A DNA stretch of 64,000 nucleotides from Pelistega sp. (GTDB lineage Bacteria > Pseudomonadota > Gammaproteobacteria > Burkholderiales > Burkholderiaceae_B), in NCBI GenBank assembly GCA_030538255.1, contig JAUNUI010000004.1:102088-166087 (forward strand). The letters are read 5' to 3'. This document shows positions 8,039 to 18,342 of the stretch, piece after piece. The stretch's first letter is position 1. Every line of letters begins with the position of its first letter. The notes beneath the pieces are model-generated. The model was not told the origin of the DNA and searched no databases. It saw only the letters and a program-made list of their open reading frames with translations. The position numbers were made by a program, and so were the translations under genes.

Positions 8039-9625
8039 ATGTTTGACATTCTTCTTCATGACCTCAACCAAGATATGCCGCCGCTTGAGCGCTTGCAACG
8101 TCTGGTGCAAACCCTCAAAGATACGTTTCACGGCAGTGCTGTCGGTCTCTTGAGAATCGAAGATGATGCTCTGCGTCTATTAGCTACCGAAGGTTTGAGC
8201 TATGAGGCCTTGGGTAGACGTTTCATTATTAAAGAACACCCTCGCCTAGCACATATTTTGCAGTCTATGAAGGCGATTAAATTTGAAGCTAATTCCCCTC
8301 TCCCTGACCCTTACGATGGTTTATTAGAGAATCGGCTGGGCGAACCACTACCTGTGCATGATTGCCTAGGATTGAGTCTATATATTGATAATAATCTATG
8401 GGGTTGCCTAACACTCGATGCGTATCTTGACACATTCACCAAGGAGTCAATTACTCACTTAGAACACTGTAAAGAGCTAATTCAAGCAGTTGTACGCCTA
8501 AGCTTGCTAGAAACTGATTTAAAAAGCTTACGTCAACTTTCGTGGCAAGCAGACACTCCTCTGGTGGATAAGGGCGACCAAGAGATAATTGCAAATAGTA
8601 GTGTCATGCTCAATCTTTTACACGAACTTAAGGTCGTGGCGGATGCCGATTTGCCTATCTTATTATTAGGTGAAACAGGTGTTGGTAAGGATTTATTCGC
8701 TAAATATATTCATCGTCATTCCAAGCGTAGCGCTGAGCCGATTGTGTACGTCAACTGCGCGGCCTTACCTGAGAGCCTAGCAGAAAGTGAATTATTTGGC
8801 CATGTAAAAGGCGCTTTCTCTGGCGCTGACTCCGCGCGCGCTGGTCGTTTCGAGACAGCGGATAAGGGTTCCTTATTTCTAGATGAAATTGGTGAGCTCC
8901 CCTTAGCTATTCAAGCAAAACTGTTGAGAACCTTACAAAATGGTGAAATTCAACGCCTTGGATCTGATAAAACCCATAAGGTGAATACACGAATTATTGC
9001 GGCGACTAATCGTAACCTGAAAGAATATGCCGTTCAGGGTAAATTTAGAACTGACCTCTATCATCGCCTATCGGTCTACCCTATATTCATCCCACCCTTG
9101 CGTGAACGCGGCAAGGATATTCTATTACTGGCAGGTCATTTCTTAGAATTTAATCGTACCCGCTTAGGTCTGCGTGCTATTCGCTTAAGTCCTAGTGCTG
9201 AACGAGCCTTAATGGAATACCATTGGCCAGGTAATGTACGAGAGCTAGAGCATGTGATCAGCCGAGCAGCCTTAAAAATGTTAAGCGCCGGCACACCTCG
9301 TAACGCGATTATGAGCATTGAGCCAGAATTCTTGGATATATCTTCGCCTATACCAACATTAGAACATTTGCTCACGGCTGACACTCATACTCAACCTTCG
9401 TATAACACAGCACAGAATCAGACTGCCATGCATGAGCATGGCACTGCGTTCCTTATCCCAAGCAATCAATCTTTAAAAGTTACTCTGCAATACCTTGAGG
9501 CGGAAATAATTAAGTCCGCCCTATCTGAGAGTAATCATAATTGGTCTGCAGCTGCGCGCCGACTTGGCATTGATGCCAGTAATTTGCATAAATTAGCGAA
9601 AAAACATGGTCTAAAAGATGAATAA
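8039..9625 (+). CDS. norR: NO-responsive sigma-54 activator NorR
   Basis: NorR senses NO through a non-haem iron in its GAF domain and activates sigma-54 polymerase. Domains: GAF about 20-150; AAA+ about 183-410 with Walker A GETGVGKD (211-218), the sigma-54 contact loop GAFSGA (258-263) and Walker B SLFLDEIG (278-285); Fis-type helix-turn-helix at about 490-525 ending [25 protein letters not shown]. The loop carries Ser where GAFTGA is usual. 528 residues, a little longer than E. coli NorR, through a variable stretch before the DNA-binding domain. It is divergent from norB, its evident target. The start is crowded by the third operator and has only a weak ribosome site. Confidence 0.95.
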   Translation: MFDILLHDLNQDMPPLERLQRLVQTLKDTFHGSAVGLLRIEDDALRLLATEGLSYEALGRRFIIKEHPRLAHILQSMKAIKFEANSPLPDPYDGLLENRLGEPLPVHDCLGLSLYIDNNLWGCLTLDAYLDTFTKESITHLEHCKELIQAVVRLSLLETDLKSLRQLSWQADTPLVDKGDQEIIANSSVMLNLLHELKVVADADLPILLLGETGVGKDLFAKYIHRHSKRSAEPIVYVNCAALPESLAESELFGHVKGAFSGADSARAGRFETADKGSLFLDEIGELPLAIQAKLLRTLQNGEIQRLGSDKTHKVNTRIIAATNRNLKEYAVQGKFRTDLYHRLSVYPIFIPPLRERGKDILLLAGHFLEFNRTRLGLRAIRLSPSAERALMEYHWPGNVRELEHVISRAALKMLSAGTPRNAIMSIEPEFLDISSPIPTLEHLLTADTHTQPSYNTAQNQTAMHEHGTAFLIPSNQSLKVTLQYLEAEIIKSALSESNHNWSAAARRLGIDASNLHKLAKKHGLKDE

Positions 9626-9686
9626 CGTTGCTGGAACAACAGTTTATTGCTTACTGCTTTGGCCTCGTGTTTTCAGACTCTATCAG

Positions 9687-9736
9687 AGCTTGCCGTAAAA
9701 TCCCATTTTTCAGCTTGCTGTAAAATCCCATCCTTC
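9687..9736. repeat. 25-base tandem duplication
   Basis: AGCTTGC(C/T)GTAAAATCCCAT occurs at 9687 and 9712 with period 25. A short hairpin, TCCTTC/GAAGGA (9731-9749), follows. The segment lies between the convergent norR and uvrB genes; on the minus strand the ATGGGATTTTAC portions could help end uvrB transcripts. Confidence 0.6.
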
Positions 9737-9844
9737 AGTATAGGAAGGACAGCAAACAGGAAACATTTCAAAGCAAATCTTCTAGCGACTTTCTAACGAC
9801 TGTGGCAGCCTCCAATGCGAAGGACATCAAACACACAATCCTAT

Positions 9845-11866
9845 TTAATTCAGCAACAGTTGATTCTTTAAGCGATTCAACTTATCTCGTACTGCCGCCG
9901 CTTGTTCAAATTCAAGGTTTTTCGCATGATCAAGCATCTGTTTCTCAAGCTGTTTAAGTGTCTTGGCTAAGGCTTTTTCATCCGTGAGCTCATGGACGAA
10001 TTCTTGGCTTTGCTCATAAGCGGTCTCAGCAGCCGTAGACATCACGCCATCAATCATCTCTTTCACGGCCTTATTAATACTACGTGGTGTAATATTATGT
10101 TCAAGATTAAAGCTAACTTGTTTTTCGCGACGGCGTGAAGTCTCATTCATCGCCAGCTCCATGGATCGCGTTATCTTGTCGGCATACAGAATCGCTTTAC
10201 CATTAAGATTTCGCGCAGCTCGACCAATAGTTTGAATCAAACTGCGTTCTGAACGTAAAAAGCCTTCCTTGTCTGCATCAAGAATCGCGACTAGGGAAAC
10301 CTCAGGAATATCTAAACCCTCTCGTAATAAGTTAATCCCCACCAAAATATCGAATGCCCCTAAACGTAAATCACGAATAATCTCAACCCGCTCAACCGTA
10401 TCAATATCCGAGTGAAGATAGCGCACTTTCAGACCATTCTCCCCTAGGTAATCCGTTAGATCTTCAGCCATGCGCTTAGTTAAGGTCGTCACGAGCACAC
10501 GTTCACCTTGAGCAATGCGAAGCTTCGCTTCACCCAATAAATCATCCACTTGCGTGAGGGCTGGGCGCACCTCGACAATCGGGTCAACTAGACCCGTTGG
10601 CCGCACCACCTGCTCTACCACATTATCTGAGTGCTCGTTCTCATAGTCGGCGGGGGTCGCTGAGACAAAAATGCTTTGGCGCATGCGGGTTTCAAATTCT
10701 TCCATCTTTAAGGGGCGATTATCCATCGCGCTTGGTAGACGAAAACCGAACTGCACTAAGGTTTCTTTACGTGATCGGTCACCTCGGTACATGGCCCGCA
10801 ATTGCCCCATCATGACGTGACTTTCATCAAAGAACATCAAGGCATCCTTGGGCAGGTAATCAATCATAGTAGGCGGAGGGTCACCAGGTGCTGCGCCCGA
10901 TAAATGACGCGAGTAGTTCTCAATACCCTTACAAAAACCTAGCTCTTGCAGCATTTCAATATCAAAGCGAGTGCGTTGCTCAATCCGTTGGGCTTCAAGC
11001 AATTGATTATTGTCGAGATAAAATTTCACCCTCTCACGCAATTCTGCCTTGATGGTTTCAATTGCACGCAAGACCGTATCACGGGGCGTGACATAATGAG
11101 AGCTCGGGTAAATCGTAAAGCGCGGTACCTTTTGCTTAACTTTACCGGTCAAGGGATCGAACAATTCTAAAGTTTCAAGCTCATCATCAAATAGGCTCAA
11201 GCGTATGGCTAGCTCAGCACTTTCTGCAGGGAATACATCAATCGTATCACCACGCACACGAAAATGACCTCGCGTGAACTCCATATCATTGCGTTCATAT
11301 TGCATAGCAACTAGGCGACCGAGCAGCTCTTGTCGTGGAATCCGATCACCACTGCGTAAAATTAGGACCATGGCATGATAATCACTGGGGTTACCAATAC
11401 CATAGATCGTCGATACTGTACCGACGATAATCGTATCGCGTCGCTCTAATAAACTCTTGGTCGCTGACAGACGCATCTGCTCAATATGTTCATTAATATT
11501 TGAGTCTTTCTCAATAAACAAATCACGACTTGGCACGTAGGCTTCGGGTTGGTAGTAATCATAGTAAGAGACAAAATACTCCACCGCATTGCGTGGAAAG
11601 AACTCACGCATTTCCGCATAAAGCTGTGCCGCTAAGGTCTTATTCGGCGCCAAGACAAGTGCCGGACGACCAAGACGCGCAATGGCATTGGCCATGGTAT
11701 AAGTTTTACCAGAACCCGTTACGCCTAGGAGAGTTTGGAACATTAGACCGTCCCTTACCCCTTCTACTAATGCATCAATCGCTGCTGGTTGATCGCCTGC
11801 TGGAGGGTATGGCTGATAAAGTTGAAAGGGACTATCGGGAAACTGTACGAAACCTGCCTCAGTCAT
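9845..11866 (-). CDS. uvrB: Excinuclease ABC subunit B
   Basis: UvrB is the helicase-fold damage-verification subunit of nucleotide excision repair, loaded by UvrA and recruiting UvrC. 673 residues match E. coli UvrB (673). Visible: Walker [11 protein letters not shown] near 48-57, the beta-hairpin region [21 protein letters not shown], the DESHV box, SATPADYE, helicase motif QTIGRAARN, and the C-terminal UVR motif ([18 protein letters not shown]) that binds UvrC. No SOS box was found in the 85 bases between it and the divergent aminotransferase gene, so LexA control is not evident here. Confidence 0.97.
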   Translation of the reverse strand: MTEAGFVQFPDSPFQLYQPYPPAGDQPAAIDALVEGVRDGLMFQTLLGVTGSGKTYTMANAIARLGRPALVLAPNKTLAAQLYAEMREFFPRNAVEYFVSYYDYYQPEAYVPSRDLFIEKDSNINEHIEQMRLSATKSLLERRDTIIVGTVSTIYGIGNPSDYHAMVLILRSGDRIPRQELLGRLVAMQYERNDMEFTRGHFRVRGDTIDVFPAESAELAIRLSLFDDELETLELFDPLTGKVKQKVPRFTIYPSSHYVTPRDTVLRAIETIKAELRERVKFYLDNNQLLEAQRIEQRTRFDIEMLQELGFCKGIENYSRHLSGAAPGDPPPTMIDYLPKDALMFFDESHVMMGQLRAMYRGDRSRKETLVQFGFRLPSAMDNRPLKMEEFETRMRQSIFVSATPADYENEHSDNVVEQVVRPTGLVDPIVEVRPALTQVDDLLGEAKLRIAQGERVLVTTLTKRMAEDLTDYLGENGLKVRYLHSDIDTVERVEIIRDLRLGAFDILVGINLLREGLDIPEVSLVAILDADKEGFLRSERSLIQTIGRAARNLNGKAILYADKITRSMELAMNETSRRREKQVSFNLEHNITPRSINKAVKEMIDGVMSTAAETAYEQSQEFVHELTDEKALAKTLKQLEKQMLDHAKNLEFEQAAAVRDKLNRLKNQLLLN

Positions 11867-11951
11867 GGTATCCTATTATGTGTTGCGCAGAATCAATCGT
11901 TCATTCTAACAGCAATCCCTCTCTTCTTCACTTTTTGAATACTTAATAGTC

Positions 11952-13151
11952 ATGACATCAATTTTCGCAAATGTTGAATTAGCTCCTCGCGACCCTATTC
12001 TTGGTCTTAATGAACAATATAACGCCGATACGCGCAACACCAAGGTGAACCTAGGTGTGGGTGTTTATTACGATGATGAAGGTCGTATTCCTTTATTGCA
12101 AGCGGTTCGTCAGGCCGAAGCCACGCGTGCCGAACAACAAGCGCCACGCGGTTACTTACCGATCGAAGGTATTGCGACTTACGACAAGGGCGCACAAGCT
12201 TTATTATTAGGCAAAGACAGCGAATTAGCTGCTTCAGGCCGTGCCGTAACATTCCAAGCATTGGGTGGTACAGGGGCTTTGAAGATTGGTGCTGACTTTT
12301 TAGCGCAAATTAATCCGCAAGCGACTGTATACATCAGCAACCCAAGCTGGGAGAACCACCGCGCCTTATTTGAGCGTGCTGGCTTTAAAGTTGAAAACTA
12401 CCCTTATTACGATGCCGCAACACATGGCCTAGACTTTGCGGCCATGTTGGCTTTTTTCAAGCAACTTACACCGAATAGCATCGTGGTACTGCATGCATGT
12501 TGCCACAATCCAACTGGTGTTGATCCAAGCTTGGCGCAATGGGAAGAAATTGCTAACTTGATTAAAGAGCGCAATTTAGTACCTTTCTTAGATATCGCCT
12601 ACCAAGGTTTTGGTGACGGTCTTGAGGAAGACGCGCAAGTTGTTCGTCTATTCGCGAAATTAGACATTCCTATGTTTATTAGCTCATCTTTCTCTAAATC
12701 ATTCTCACTATACGGTGAGCGCGTAGGTGCTTTAACCGTGCTTAGCGCTTCTAAAGACGAAGCTGAACGCGTATTAAGTCAAGTCAAGCGTACGATTCGT
12801 ACCAACTACTCTAACCCGCCGACACACGGCGGTACAGTGGTGAGTATGGTGCTGAATACTCCTGAGCTATTTGCCATGTGGGAAAAAGAACTAGGCGAAA
12901 TGCGTGACCGTATTCGTTTGATGCGTGCTCAACTTGTAGCCAAACTGAAAGAACATGGCGCAACACAGAATTTCGACTTTGTTCTCGCACAACGTGGTAT
13001 GTTCTCGTATTCTGGTTTAACACAGGAACAAGTTGAACGCCTACGTAATGAGCACGGTATTTACGCCGTAAATAGTGGTCGTATATGCGTAGCCGCACTT
13101 AACTCACGCAATATTGACGCGGTTGCTAAGGCGATTGCTCAAGTTCTCTAA
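11952..13151 (+). CDS. tyrB: Aspartate/aromatic aminotransferase (class I)
   Basis: PLP enzyme of the aspartate aminotransferase Ia family, moving amino groups between Asp, Tyr or Phe and 2-oxoglutarate in the cytoplasm. 399 residues. It has the family N-terminus (MTSIFANVELAPRDPILGL), the SNPSWENH and HACCHNPTG motifs, and the PLP lysine in SSSFSKSFSLYGERVG (Lys249). AspC and TyrB cannot be separated by eye; the uvrB neighbourhood resembles where tyrB is usually annotated in this group, so the symbol is tentative. lexA follows 71 bases later with its own promoter. Confidence 0.85.
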   Translation: MTSIFANVELAPRDPILGLNEQYNADTRNTKVNLGVGVYYDDEGRIPLLQAVRQAEATRAEQQAPRGYLPIEGIATYDKGAQALLLGKDSELAASGRAVTFQALGGTGALKIGADFLAQINPQATVYISNPSWENHRALFERAGFKVENYPYYDAATHGLDFAAMLAFFKQLTPNSIVVLHACCHNPTGVDPSLAQWEEIANLIKERNLVPFLDIAYQGFGDGLEEDAQVVRLFAKLDIPMFISSSFSKSFSLYGERVGALTVLSASKDEAERVLSQVKRTIRTNYSNPPTHGGTVVSMVLNTPELFAMWEKELGEMRDRIRLMRAQLVAKLKEHGATQNFDFVLAQRGMFSYSGLTQEQVERLRNEHGIYAVNSGRICVAALNSRNIDAVAKAIAQVL

Positions 13152-13161
13152 GAAATAAAGC

Positions 13162-13208
13162 TTGCATTTTTAGCGTTCTGCTCTAAAATAGACTGTATAT
13201 TTATACAG
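13162..13208 (+). promoter_or_regulatory. lexA promoter with SOS box
   Basis: TTGCAT (13162-13167), a 16-base spacer and TAAAAT (13184-13189) form a sigma-70 promoter. CTGTATATTTATACAG (13193-13208), nearly identical to the E. coli consensus, covers the start point. The predicted leader is under 30 bases and has a T-run rather than a Shine-Dalgarno before the ATG at 13223. Confidence 0.9.
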
Positions 13209-13222
13209 TCTATTTTTTTGAT

Positions 13223-13993
13223 ATGATTAAACTTACTGCACGCCAACAAGAAATTCTTGACTTTATCCGACAGTCAATTTTCAAGACAGGTTTTCCGCCG
13301 ACTCGCGCTGAAATTGCTAAAGCTCTAGGATTTCGCTCACCGAATGCGGCCGAAGATCATCTTAAGGCCCTCGTCAAGAAGGGAGCGATTAGTGTTTTGC
13401 CTGGTACTTCGCGTGGCATTCGCTTGAATCCAGAGTTTTCTAGTACGCAGTTGGAATCGCCTGCCTCTCAGAATGCTCAGACTGTTTCAAGTACACAACA
13501 AAATCTCACCCCTGGCCATGACGCATCTACGTCTTCTACTACGGTTGCATTGCTTAGCAAGACTGCACAAGCATTGAGAGGTGGCATTGAGCAGATTACT
13601 GAAGCTCTTAGTCTGCCTGTTGTAGGTCGAGTTGCTGCTGGTAATCCAATCTTAGCGGAAGAGAATCTGGATAAAACTTTGCATGTGGACCCCGCCCTGT
13701 TTAGCTCTACACCTGATTATCTACTGAAAGTGAAGGGCGAGTCGATGCGTGATGTGGGAATTCTTGATGGCGACTTGATAGCCGTTAAGCGCCAGGCTGA
13801 GGCTCGCAATGGTCAGATTATTGTGGCGCGAATCGATGAGGAAGTAACTGTCAAGCGCTTTCAACGCACTAAGACACATATTGAATTACTGCCTGAGAAT
13901 AGTGACTTCGAACCCATTATTGTTACTGGCGATAGAGAGTTTTCAATTGAAGGTATTGCCGTTGGCCTAATTCGCCAACAACAGTTTCATTAA
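13223..13993 (+). CDS. lexA: LexA repressor with a long interdomain linker
   Basis: LexA represses SOS genes and cleaves itself when RecA is activated. Residues 1-70 form the winged helix ([23 protein letters not shown]). The cleavage site is Ala139-Gly140 (GRVAAG), with Ser174 (GESM) and Lys211 (TVKRF) as the dyad. Spacings cleavage-Ser (35) and Ser-Lys (37) equal those of E. coli LexA (84/119/156), so the catalytic half is intact and the whole length difference (256 against 202) is an extra 55 residues in the linker, rich in Ser/Thr/Gln and ending in a possible helix. An SOS box lies upstream, so it is autoregulated. Confidence 0.97.
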   Translation: MIKLTARQQEILDFIRQSIFKTGFPPTRAEIAKALGFRSPNAAEDHLKALVKKGAISVLPGTSRGIRLNPEFSSTQLESPASQNAQTVSSTQQNLTPGHDASTSSTTVALLSKTAQALRGGIEQITEALSLPVVGRVAAGNPILAEENLDKTLHVDPALFSSTPDYLLKVKGESMRDVGILDGDLIAVKRQAEARNGQIIVARIDEEVTVKRFQRTKTHIELLPENSDFEPIIVTGDREFSIEGIAVGLIRQQQFH

Positions 13994-14011
13994 TACAGGT
14001 CTCGGCAGTAC

Positions 14012-14064
14012 GAACCTTATTAATGCAGAGGTTCTATTGATATGAACCTTCTTAACGCAGGTTC
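14012..14064. repeat. Tandem duplicated hairpins after lexA
   Basis: Two hairpins with the same arms follow each other: GAACCT...AGGTTC at 14012-14034 and GAACCT...AGGTTC at 14044-14064. Related AATACAG/TAATGC words extend from 13990 to 14090, as if a unit of about 30 bases had been copied several times. No T-run follows either one. Confidence 0.6.
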
Positions 14065-14171
14065 CATTAATACAGCTCTTGCTAATGCGTGTTTTGTGGA
14101 TAATGTTGTTTAACGGCAGCGGTCATTTTTACATCGCTCTTAACAATATAATTGCTCCGAATACTATAAAT

Positions 14172-14215
14172 TGACCTCCAAATATAGACTTTACAATCTA
14201 CTATTTTGGAGGTCA
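14172..14215. terminator. Strong hairpin between lexA and the TRAP permease gene
   Basis: TGACCTCCAAA (14172-14182) pairs with TTTGGAGGTCA (14205-14215), 11 bp, plus two further pairs after a bulge. It is followed on the plus strand by TTATTTG. A terminator of lexA is likely, although it sits about 180 bases past the stop. Confidence 0.5.
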
Positions 14216-14250
14216 TTATTTGTGGCTTAGAAAAACTATTTTATCCATAA

Positions 14251-14290
14251 GCCCCAAAAATTGGCATTTCTCTAGTCCAAATTTGGGGGC
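14251..14290 (-). terminator. Likely terminator of the TAXI TRAP operon
   Basis: On the minus strand GCCCCCAAATTTGG and CCAATTTTTGGGGC form a long hairpin about 30 bases after the permease stop codon. The tail is T-poor, so efficiency is uncertain. With the two hairpin features upstream it accounts for the gene-free stretch 13994-14317. Confidence 0.55.
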
Positions 14291-14317
14291 TCTTCAATTG
14301 CACAGCAACTCTTTGCT

Positions 14318-16924
14318 TTAAGCTGCTACGCCCTTTTCTTGACGCCGCATGCGCAGACCTTGCATCCACCACACGCCACCAATGAGTAAGAGACCAGGGA
14401 TAAAGAAGAGAAGCGGCGTTGGTCGATTAGGATTGGCTACTTTCACCTCTTCCACATCCCAACCTTGCTCCCAACTCGAGCGCTTAGCTGGACTACCAAA
14501 GCGGACTGCGGCCACTTGGGTAACATCACCTAAATCCATGAAGGTTAATCCAGCGCTACGTAAGCGTTCGCGACCGATTTGCTCAACATCTTTACCACTT
14601 GTGTCTTCTAGCTTCGGTAAGTTTACCGCCACCAGTTTGCTGATTTCATTGCCTTCCAAGTTATAGCCGCGAATGCTAGCCACAAAGCGTTGATTATCTT
14701 TGGCATTGCCAGCAATCGTGTACATTTCACTTACTGGACGACTCACATGTTCAGGTGAAACACGATTCATATACCAGTCAGGACGGAACAGCATAAAGGA
14801 AGCAATTAAGAGTACCAAGGCCTCAAGCCAAGTACACTTAATTCTAAACCAACGCATACTGGCTGCCGCAAACATCATAGAGGCAATAATGGCGCCCAAT
14901 ACGACGACGACTAAATGTATCCATGAATCGATACCAATGAGTAGAAGCAATGGATTGAAGACAAAGATAAATGGCAAAATAGCTGTACGCAAGGCATAGG
15001 TGACACCTTGTATACCTGTCTTAATCGGGTCCTCACCTGAAATCGCTGCCGCTGCAAAGGTCGCTAATCCAACTGGCGGTGTAATATCCGCCATAATGCC
15101 AAAATAGAAGACAAAGAAGTGCACGGCAATTAAAGGAATAATCAGACCGTTCTGTGCGCCCAGTTCAACGACCACAGGAGCCATTAAGGTTGCCATCAAG
15201 ATATAGTTTGCCGTGGTAGGCATACCTAGACCCAAAATCAAACAAACCGCCGCCGTAAAGAATAGCATCACAAGCACATTGCCCATTGATACTAATTCAA
15301 CGAACGCCGTCATGCGTAGACCTAAACCGGTTAAGGTAATCGCACCTACAATAAGACCTGCGGTACCACAAGCAATCGCAATACCAATCATATTGCGTGC
15401 ACCCTCTTGCAAACCTAAGGTAGTTTCTTCCAAACCAACTTTAACTGAAGGAGCAATCGCTTGTTTACGGAAAAAAGCAATCAATGGACGCTGTGTCAAC
15501 ATTAAGAAAATTAATGATACACACGCGTAGAAAGCTGACAGACCAGCAGAAAGCATCTCAACACTTAAGCACCAGACGAGAATGCCAATAGGAATCAAGA
15601 AATACAGGCCTGAGCGTACTGTTGGCCAAGTTTCTGGCTTCACAGGATTGGTAATATTAATATCCGTCGGTAAGTCGGGATGTTTAGCAGAGGTTCTGAC
15701 CAAGGCAATATAGACAATCAGCAGCATGGCTAATAGAATTGACATGGCTGCATCACCAGCGAGTGCTTGGACACCCGTACCAATATAGTAGAAACCACCC
15801 ATGACAATAAAAGTGCCAGCGATTCCCATGCCCCAACCAGCAAGCTTCTGGACAAAAGTTTTCGGTTGGCCAGCAGACATCATCGGTTCAATACCTAATT
15901 TCAAGGCTTCCAAGTGCACAATATAGAACAAGGAAATATAGGAAATTGAGGCAGGCAAAATTGCATTTTTAATGATTTCTGTATAAGGAATACCTACATA
16001 TTCAATCATTAGGAATGCTGCGGCACCCATCACAGGAGGCATGATTTGACCATTCACGGATGATGAGGTTTCAATCGCTCCCGCACGGATTCCACCATAA
16101 CCTGATTTTTTCATTAAGGGAATCGTGAAAATACCGCCAGTCACTACGTTCGCCACTGAAGATGCCGACACTAAACCATTCACCGCTGAAGAGACAACCG
16201 CAACTTTCGCAGGACCTCCACGCAAGTGACCGAGCATGGCAAATGAAATCTGCATCATATAGTTACCCGCACCACAGCGGTCTAATAAAGAACCGAGTAA
16301 TACGAAGATAAAGATATAAGAGACTGATACACCAAGCGCAACACCATATGTCCCCTCGGTGGTTAACCACATATGCGATACCACGCGTTCAATAGAGGCA
16401 CCGCGATGGGCAATCACATCAGGTAAATAAGGTCCTAAGAACACATAGCAAAGGAAAACAATACCCAAAATCGTCATTGGCAAACCAAGTGATCGACGCG
16501 TAATTTCTAATAATAAGACAATCCCAACCGAACCCGTAACAACATCAAGGGTTGTGGGTAAGCCTGGGCGTAAAGCGAGTTCTTGATAGAACAGAAATAA
16601 ATAAGCACCACAAAATCCCGCAATGAAGGCTAAAACCCAGTCATAAAGCGGCATCTTGTCGGATGCACCCTTAAACATCGGATAGGCTAAGTAGCCTAGA
16701 AACATGGCGATGCCTAAGTGTATGGCTCGCGCCTCGGTATCGTTAAAAATAGCGAAGTTAAACGTGAAGGGTAAAGGCGAAGCAAACCATAATTGAAAAA
16801 ATGACCATAATAAGGCACCCACTGCTAGCACCGCTCCTGCGACACCTCCAGTCTTTCGGCCACCACGATCAACTTCTGCCACCAAACGTTCTAATTCGGC
16901 AATTTTTTCAGCGTCAGTAGTCAT
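14318..16924 (-). CDS. TRAP transporter fused permease (small + large domains), TAXI type
   Basis: Inner-membrane permease of a sodium-coupled TRAP importer in which the 4-helix and 12-helix subunits are fused. The start is placed at ATG 16924 (MTTDAEKIAEL) because AAAGGT lies 7 bases before it; an in-frame ATG 33 bases upstream is less likely. About 868 residues. The fused permease core is clear (GSLLDRCGAGNYMMQ, ASSVANVVTGGIFTIPLM, GLGMPTTANYI, ADITPPVGLATFAAAAISG). The C-terminal 170 residues (from FRPDWYMNRVSPEH) look like the DUF3394 extension seen on such permeases, plus a last helix. The TAXI-type binding protein is encoded just upstream. Confidence 0.92.
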   Translation of the reverse strand: MTTDAEKIAELERLVAEVDRGGRKTGGVAGAVLAVGALLWSFFQLWFASPLPFTFNFAIFNDTEARAIHLGIAMFLGYLAYPMFKGASDKMPLYDWVLAFIAGFCGAYLFLFYQELALRPGLPTTLDVVTGSVGIVLLLEITRRSLGLPMTILGIVFLCYVFLGPYLPDVIAHRGASIERVVSHMWLTTEGTYGVALGVSVSYIFIFVLLGSLLDRCGAGNYMMQISFAMLGHLRGGPAKVAVVSSAVNGLVSASSVANVVTGGIFTIPLMKKSGYGGIRAGAIETSSSVNGQIMPPVMGAAAFLMIEYVGIPYTEIIKNAILPASISYISLFYIVHLEALKLGIEPMMSAGQPKTFVQKLAGWGMGIAGTFIVMGGFYYIGTGVQALAGDAAMSILLAMLLIVYIALVRTSAKHPDLPTDINITNPVKPETWPTVRSGLYFLIPIGILVWCLSVEMLSAGLSAFYACVSLIFLMLTQRPLIAFFRKQAIAPSVKVGLEETTLGLQEGARNMIGIAIACGTAGLIVGAITLTGLGLRMTAFVELVSMGNVLVMLFFTAAVCLILGLGMPTTANYILMATLMAPVVVELGAQNGLIIPLIAVHFFVFYFGIMADITPPVGLATFAAAAISGEDPIKTGIQGVTYALRTAILPFIFVFNPLLLLIGIDSWIHLVVVVLGAIIASMMFAAASMRWFRIKCTWLEALVLLIASFMLFRPDWYMNRVSPEHVSRPVSEMYTIAGNAKDNQRFVASIRGYNLEGNEISKLVAVNLPKLEDTSGKDVEQIGRERLRSAGLTFMDLGDVTQVAAVRFGSPAKRSSWEQGWDVEEVKVANPNRPTPLLFFIPGLLLIGGVWWMQGLRMRRQEKGVAA

Positions 16925-16944
16925 ATTTATACCTTTGTTAGATA

Positions 16945-17003
16945 AAAGAAAAGTCACTGAGTGGTATCGCTTATGGGTAACAAGCAGCCATTCTCAGTGA
17001 CTT
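16945..17003 (-). terminator. Intercistronic terminator between TAXI binding protein and permease genes
   Basis: AAGTCACTGAG (16951-16961) and CTCAGTGACTT (16993-17003) form a perfect 11-bp stem; on the minus strand it is followed by TTCTTTTATC. It sits within the 113-base gap after the binding-protein gene and before the permease ribosome site. Partial termination here would give more binding protein than permease. Confidence 0.8.
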
Positions 17004-17037
17004 AGCGAAGCGCTATTGTAATCAAATAAGAAAAAAA

Positions 17038-18018
17038 TTATTTGATTAAGCCTACTTCTTTATAGTATTTTTCTGCGCCTGGGTGTAATGGAGCAGATAG
17101 ACCATTCTTAACCATTTCTTCTTTGGTTAGATACGCTAAGGCTGGGTGAAGCTTCTTGAACTCATCAAAGTTCTCAAAAACCGATTTAGTAATTTGATAA
17201 ATCACTTCGTCAGGTGCTTTCGCTGAAGTAACTACAGTGGCTAATACACCGTATGTTGGGGTGTCATCTGGATTGTTTTGGTATAGGCCACCAGGAATAT
17301 TCACCTTAGCATAGTATGGGAACTTTTCGACGATCTTCGTGGCCACTTCACCGTCTAATGGCATTAATTTCGCACCACATGTGGTGGTTGGGTCTTGAAT
17401 ATTGGCTGATGGGTGACCTACAGCGAAGATAAAGCCGTCAATTTTACCGTCACAGAGTGCCGTACCATGCTCATCAGGACGTAACTCTGAGGCTAATGAG
17501 AAGAAAGAGTTATCAACGCCTTTCTCTTGCATATATTGTTCAATTGAAGCACGTGAACCAGAACCTGGGTTACCAATATTAAAACGCTTACCTTTTAAGT
17601 CATCGAAGGCCTTGATATTGGCTTCTTTACGGGTCAGAACGGTTAAGGGTTCTGGATGTAAAGAGAATACTGAACGTAAGTCCTCAAACTTATTATCTTT
17701 AAAGTTGGCTTCACCGTTATAGGCGTTATAGCCTACGTCAGATTGGGCAAAACCTAAGTCTAACTCACCTGCTTTGATGGTGTTCACGTTAAATACAGAT
17801 GCACCAGTTGACTCAACTGAGCAACGTAAGCCATGATCGGCACGATCTTTATTTACTAGACGGCAGATTGCACCACCCGCTGCGTAATACACACCTGTTA
17901 CACCACCCGTACCGATGCTGACGAATTTTTGTTGAGCCATTACTGCACTGGGTGCCATAAATGCTGATGCCATTGCTAAGGTACCTGCTGCCAAGCTTAG
18001 TTTTTTCATAAGTTTCAT
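17038..18018 (-). CDS. TAXI family TRAP solute-binding protein
   Basis: Periplasmic binding protein that delivers its ligand to the TRAP permease. 326 residues with signal peptide [28 protein letters not shown] and then [28 protein letters not shown], the characteristic TAXI start. [28 protein letters not shown] and [14 protein letters not shown] are family-typical ligand-site segments. TAXI ligands are often glutamate or dicarboxylates; none can be assigned here. It is the first gene of its operon, separated from the permease by a terminator-like hairpin. 18019-18304 upstream holds no gene, only AT-rich promoter-like DNA. Confidence 0.93.
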   Translation of the reverse strand: MKLMKKLSLAAGTLAMASAFMAPSAVMAQQKFVSIGTGGVTGVYYAAGGAICRLVNKDRADHGLRCSVESTGASVFNVNTIKAGELDLGFAQSDVGYNAYNGEANFKDNKFEDLRSVFSLHPEPLTVLTRKEANIKAFDDLKGKRFNIGNPGSGSRASIEQYMQEKGVDNSFFSLASELRPDEHGTALCDGKIDGFIFAVGHPSANIQDPTTTCGAKLMPLDGEVATKIVEKFPYYAKVNIPGGLYQNNPDDTPTYGVLATVVTSAKAPDEVIYQITKSVFENFDEFKKLHPALAYLTKEEMVKNGLSAPLHPGAEKYYKEVGLIK

Positions 18019-18304
18019 ACCGAACTCCTAACTGAGTAATGTGACTTGAATTGATTCAATCCGCTTAAATGCACGATTTAAGCAAATACAAAATAAGTAT
18101 ATAACATAAAAAAAGCTTAGGTAGACTCGGGTAAGCACCTATCTTTAAGAAAAAAATGTCAAATATTCTTAAATTAAAGACAAATAGCCTATATTTCAAT
18201 ACTTAATAAGTCTGATTCAAAAGAAGTATTTTTTCAAACTGAACGAAACAATCAATAGATTTAACTTCCATATTCGAAACAAGCAAGAGATGAAGTGCCT
18301 ATAT

Positions 18305-18342
18305 TTATACTAGGACCGTTTGCTTATACTAGGACGGTTTGC
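18305..18342. repeat. 19-base tandem duplication at the end of the lipoprotein gene
   Basis: TTATACTAGGAC(C/G)GTTTGC occurs at 18305-18323 and 18324-18342 with one mismatch. The second copy contains the stop codon of the minus-strand lipoprotein gene, so the duplication copied its last codons into the downstream region. Confidence 0.75.

Noticed and set aside
11867-11951. SOS box for uvrB
   Set aside because: No CTGT-N8-ACAG or close variant exists between uvrB and the divergent aminotransferase gene.
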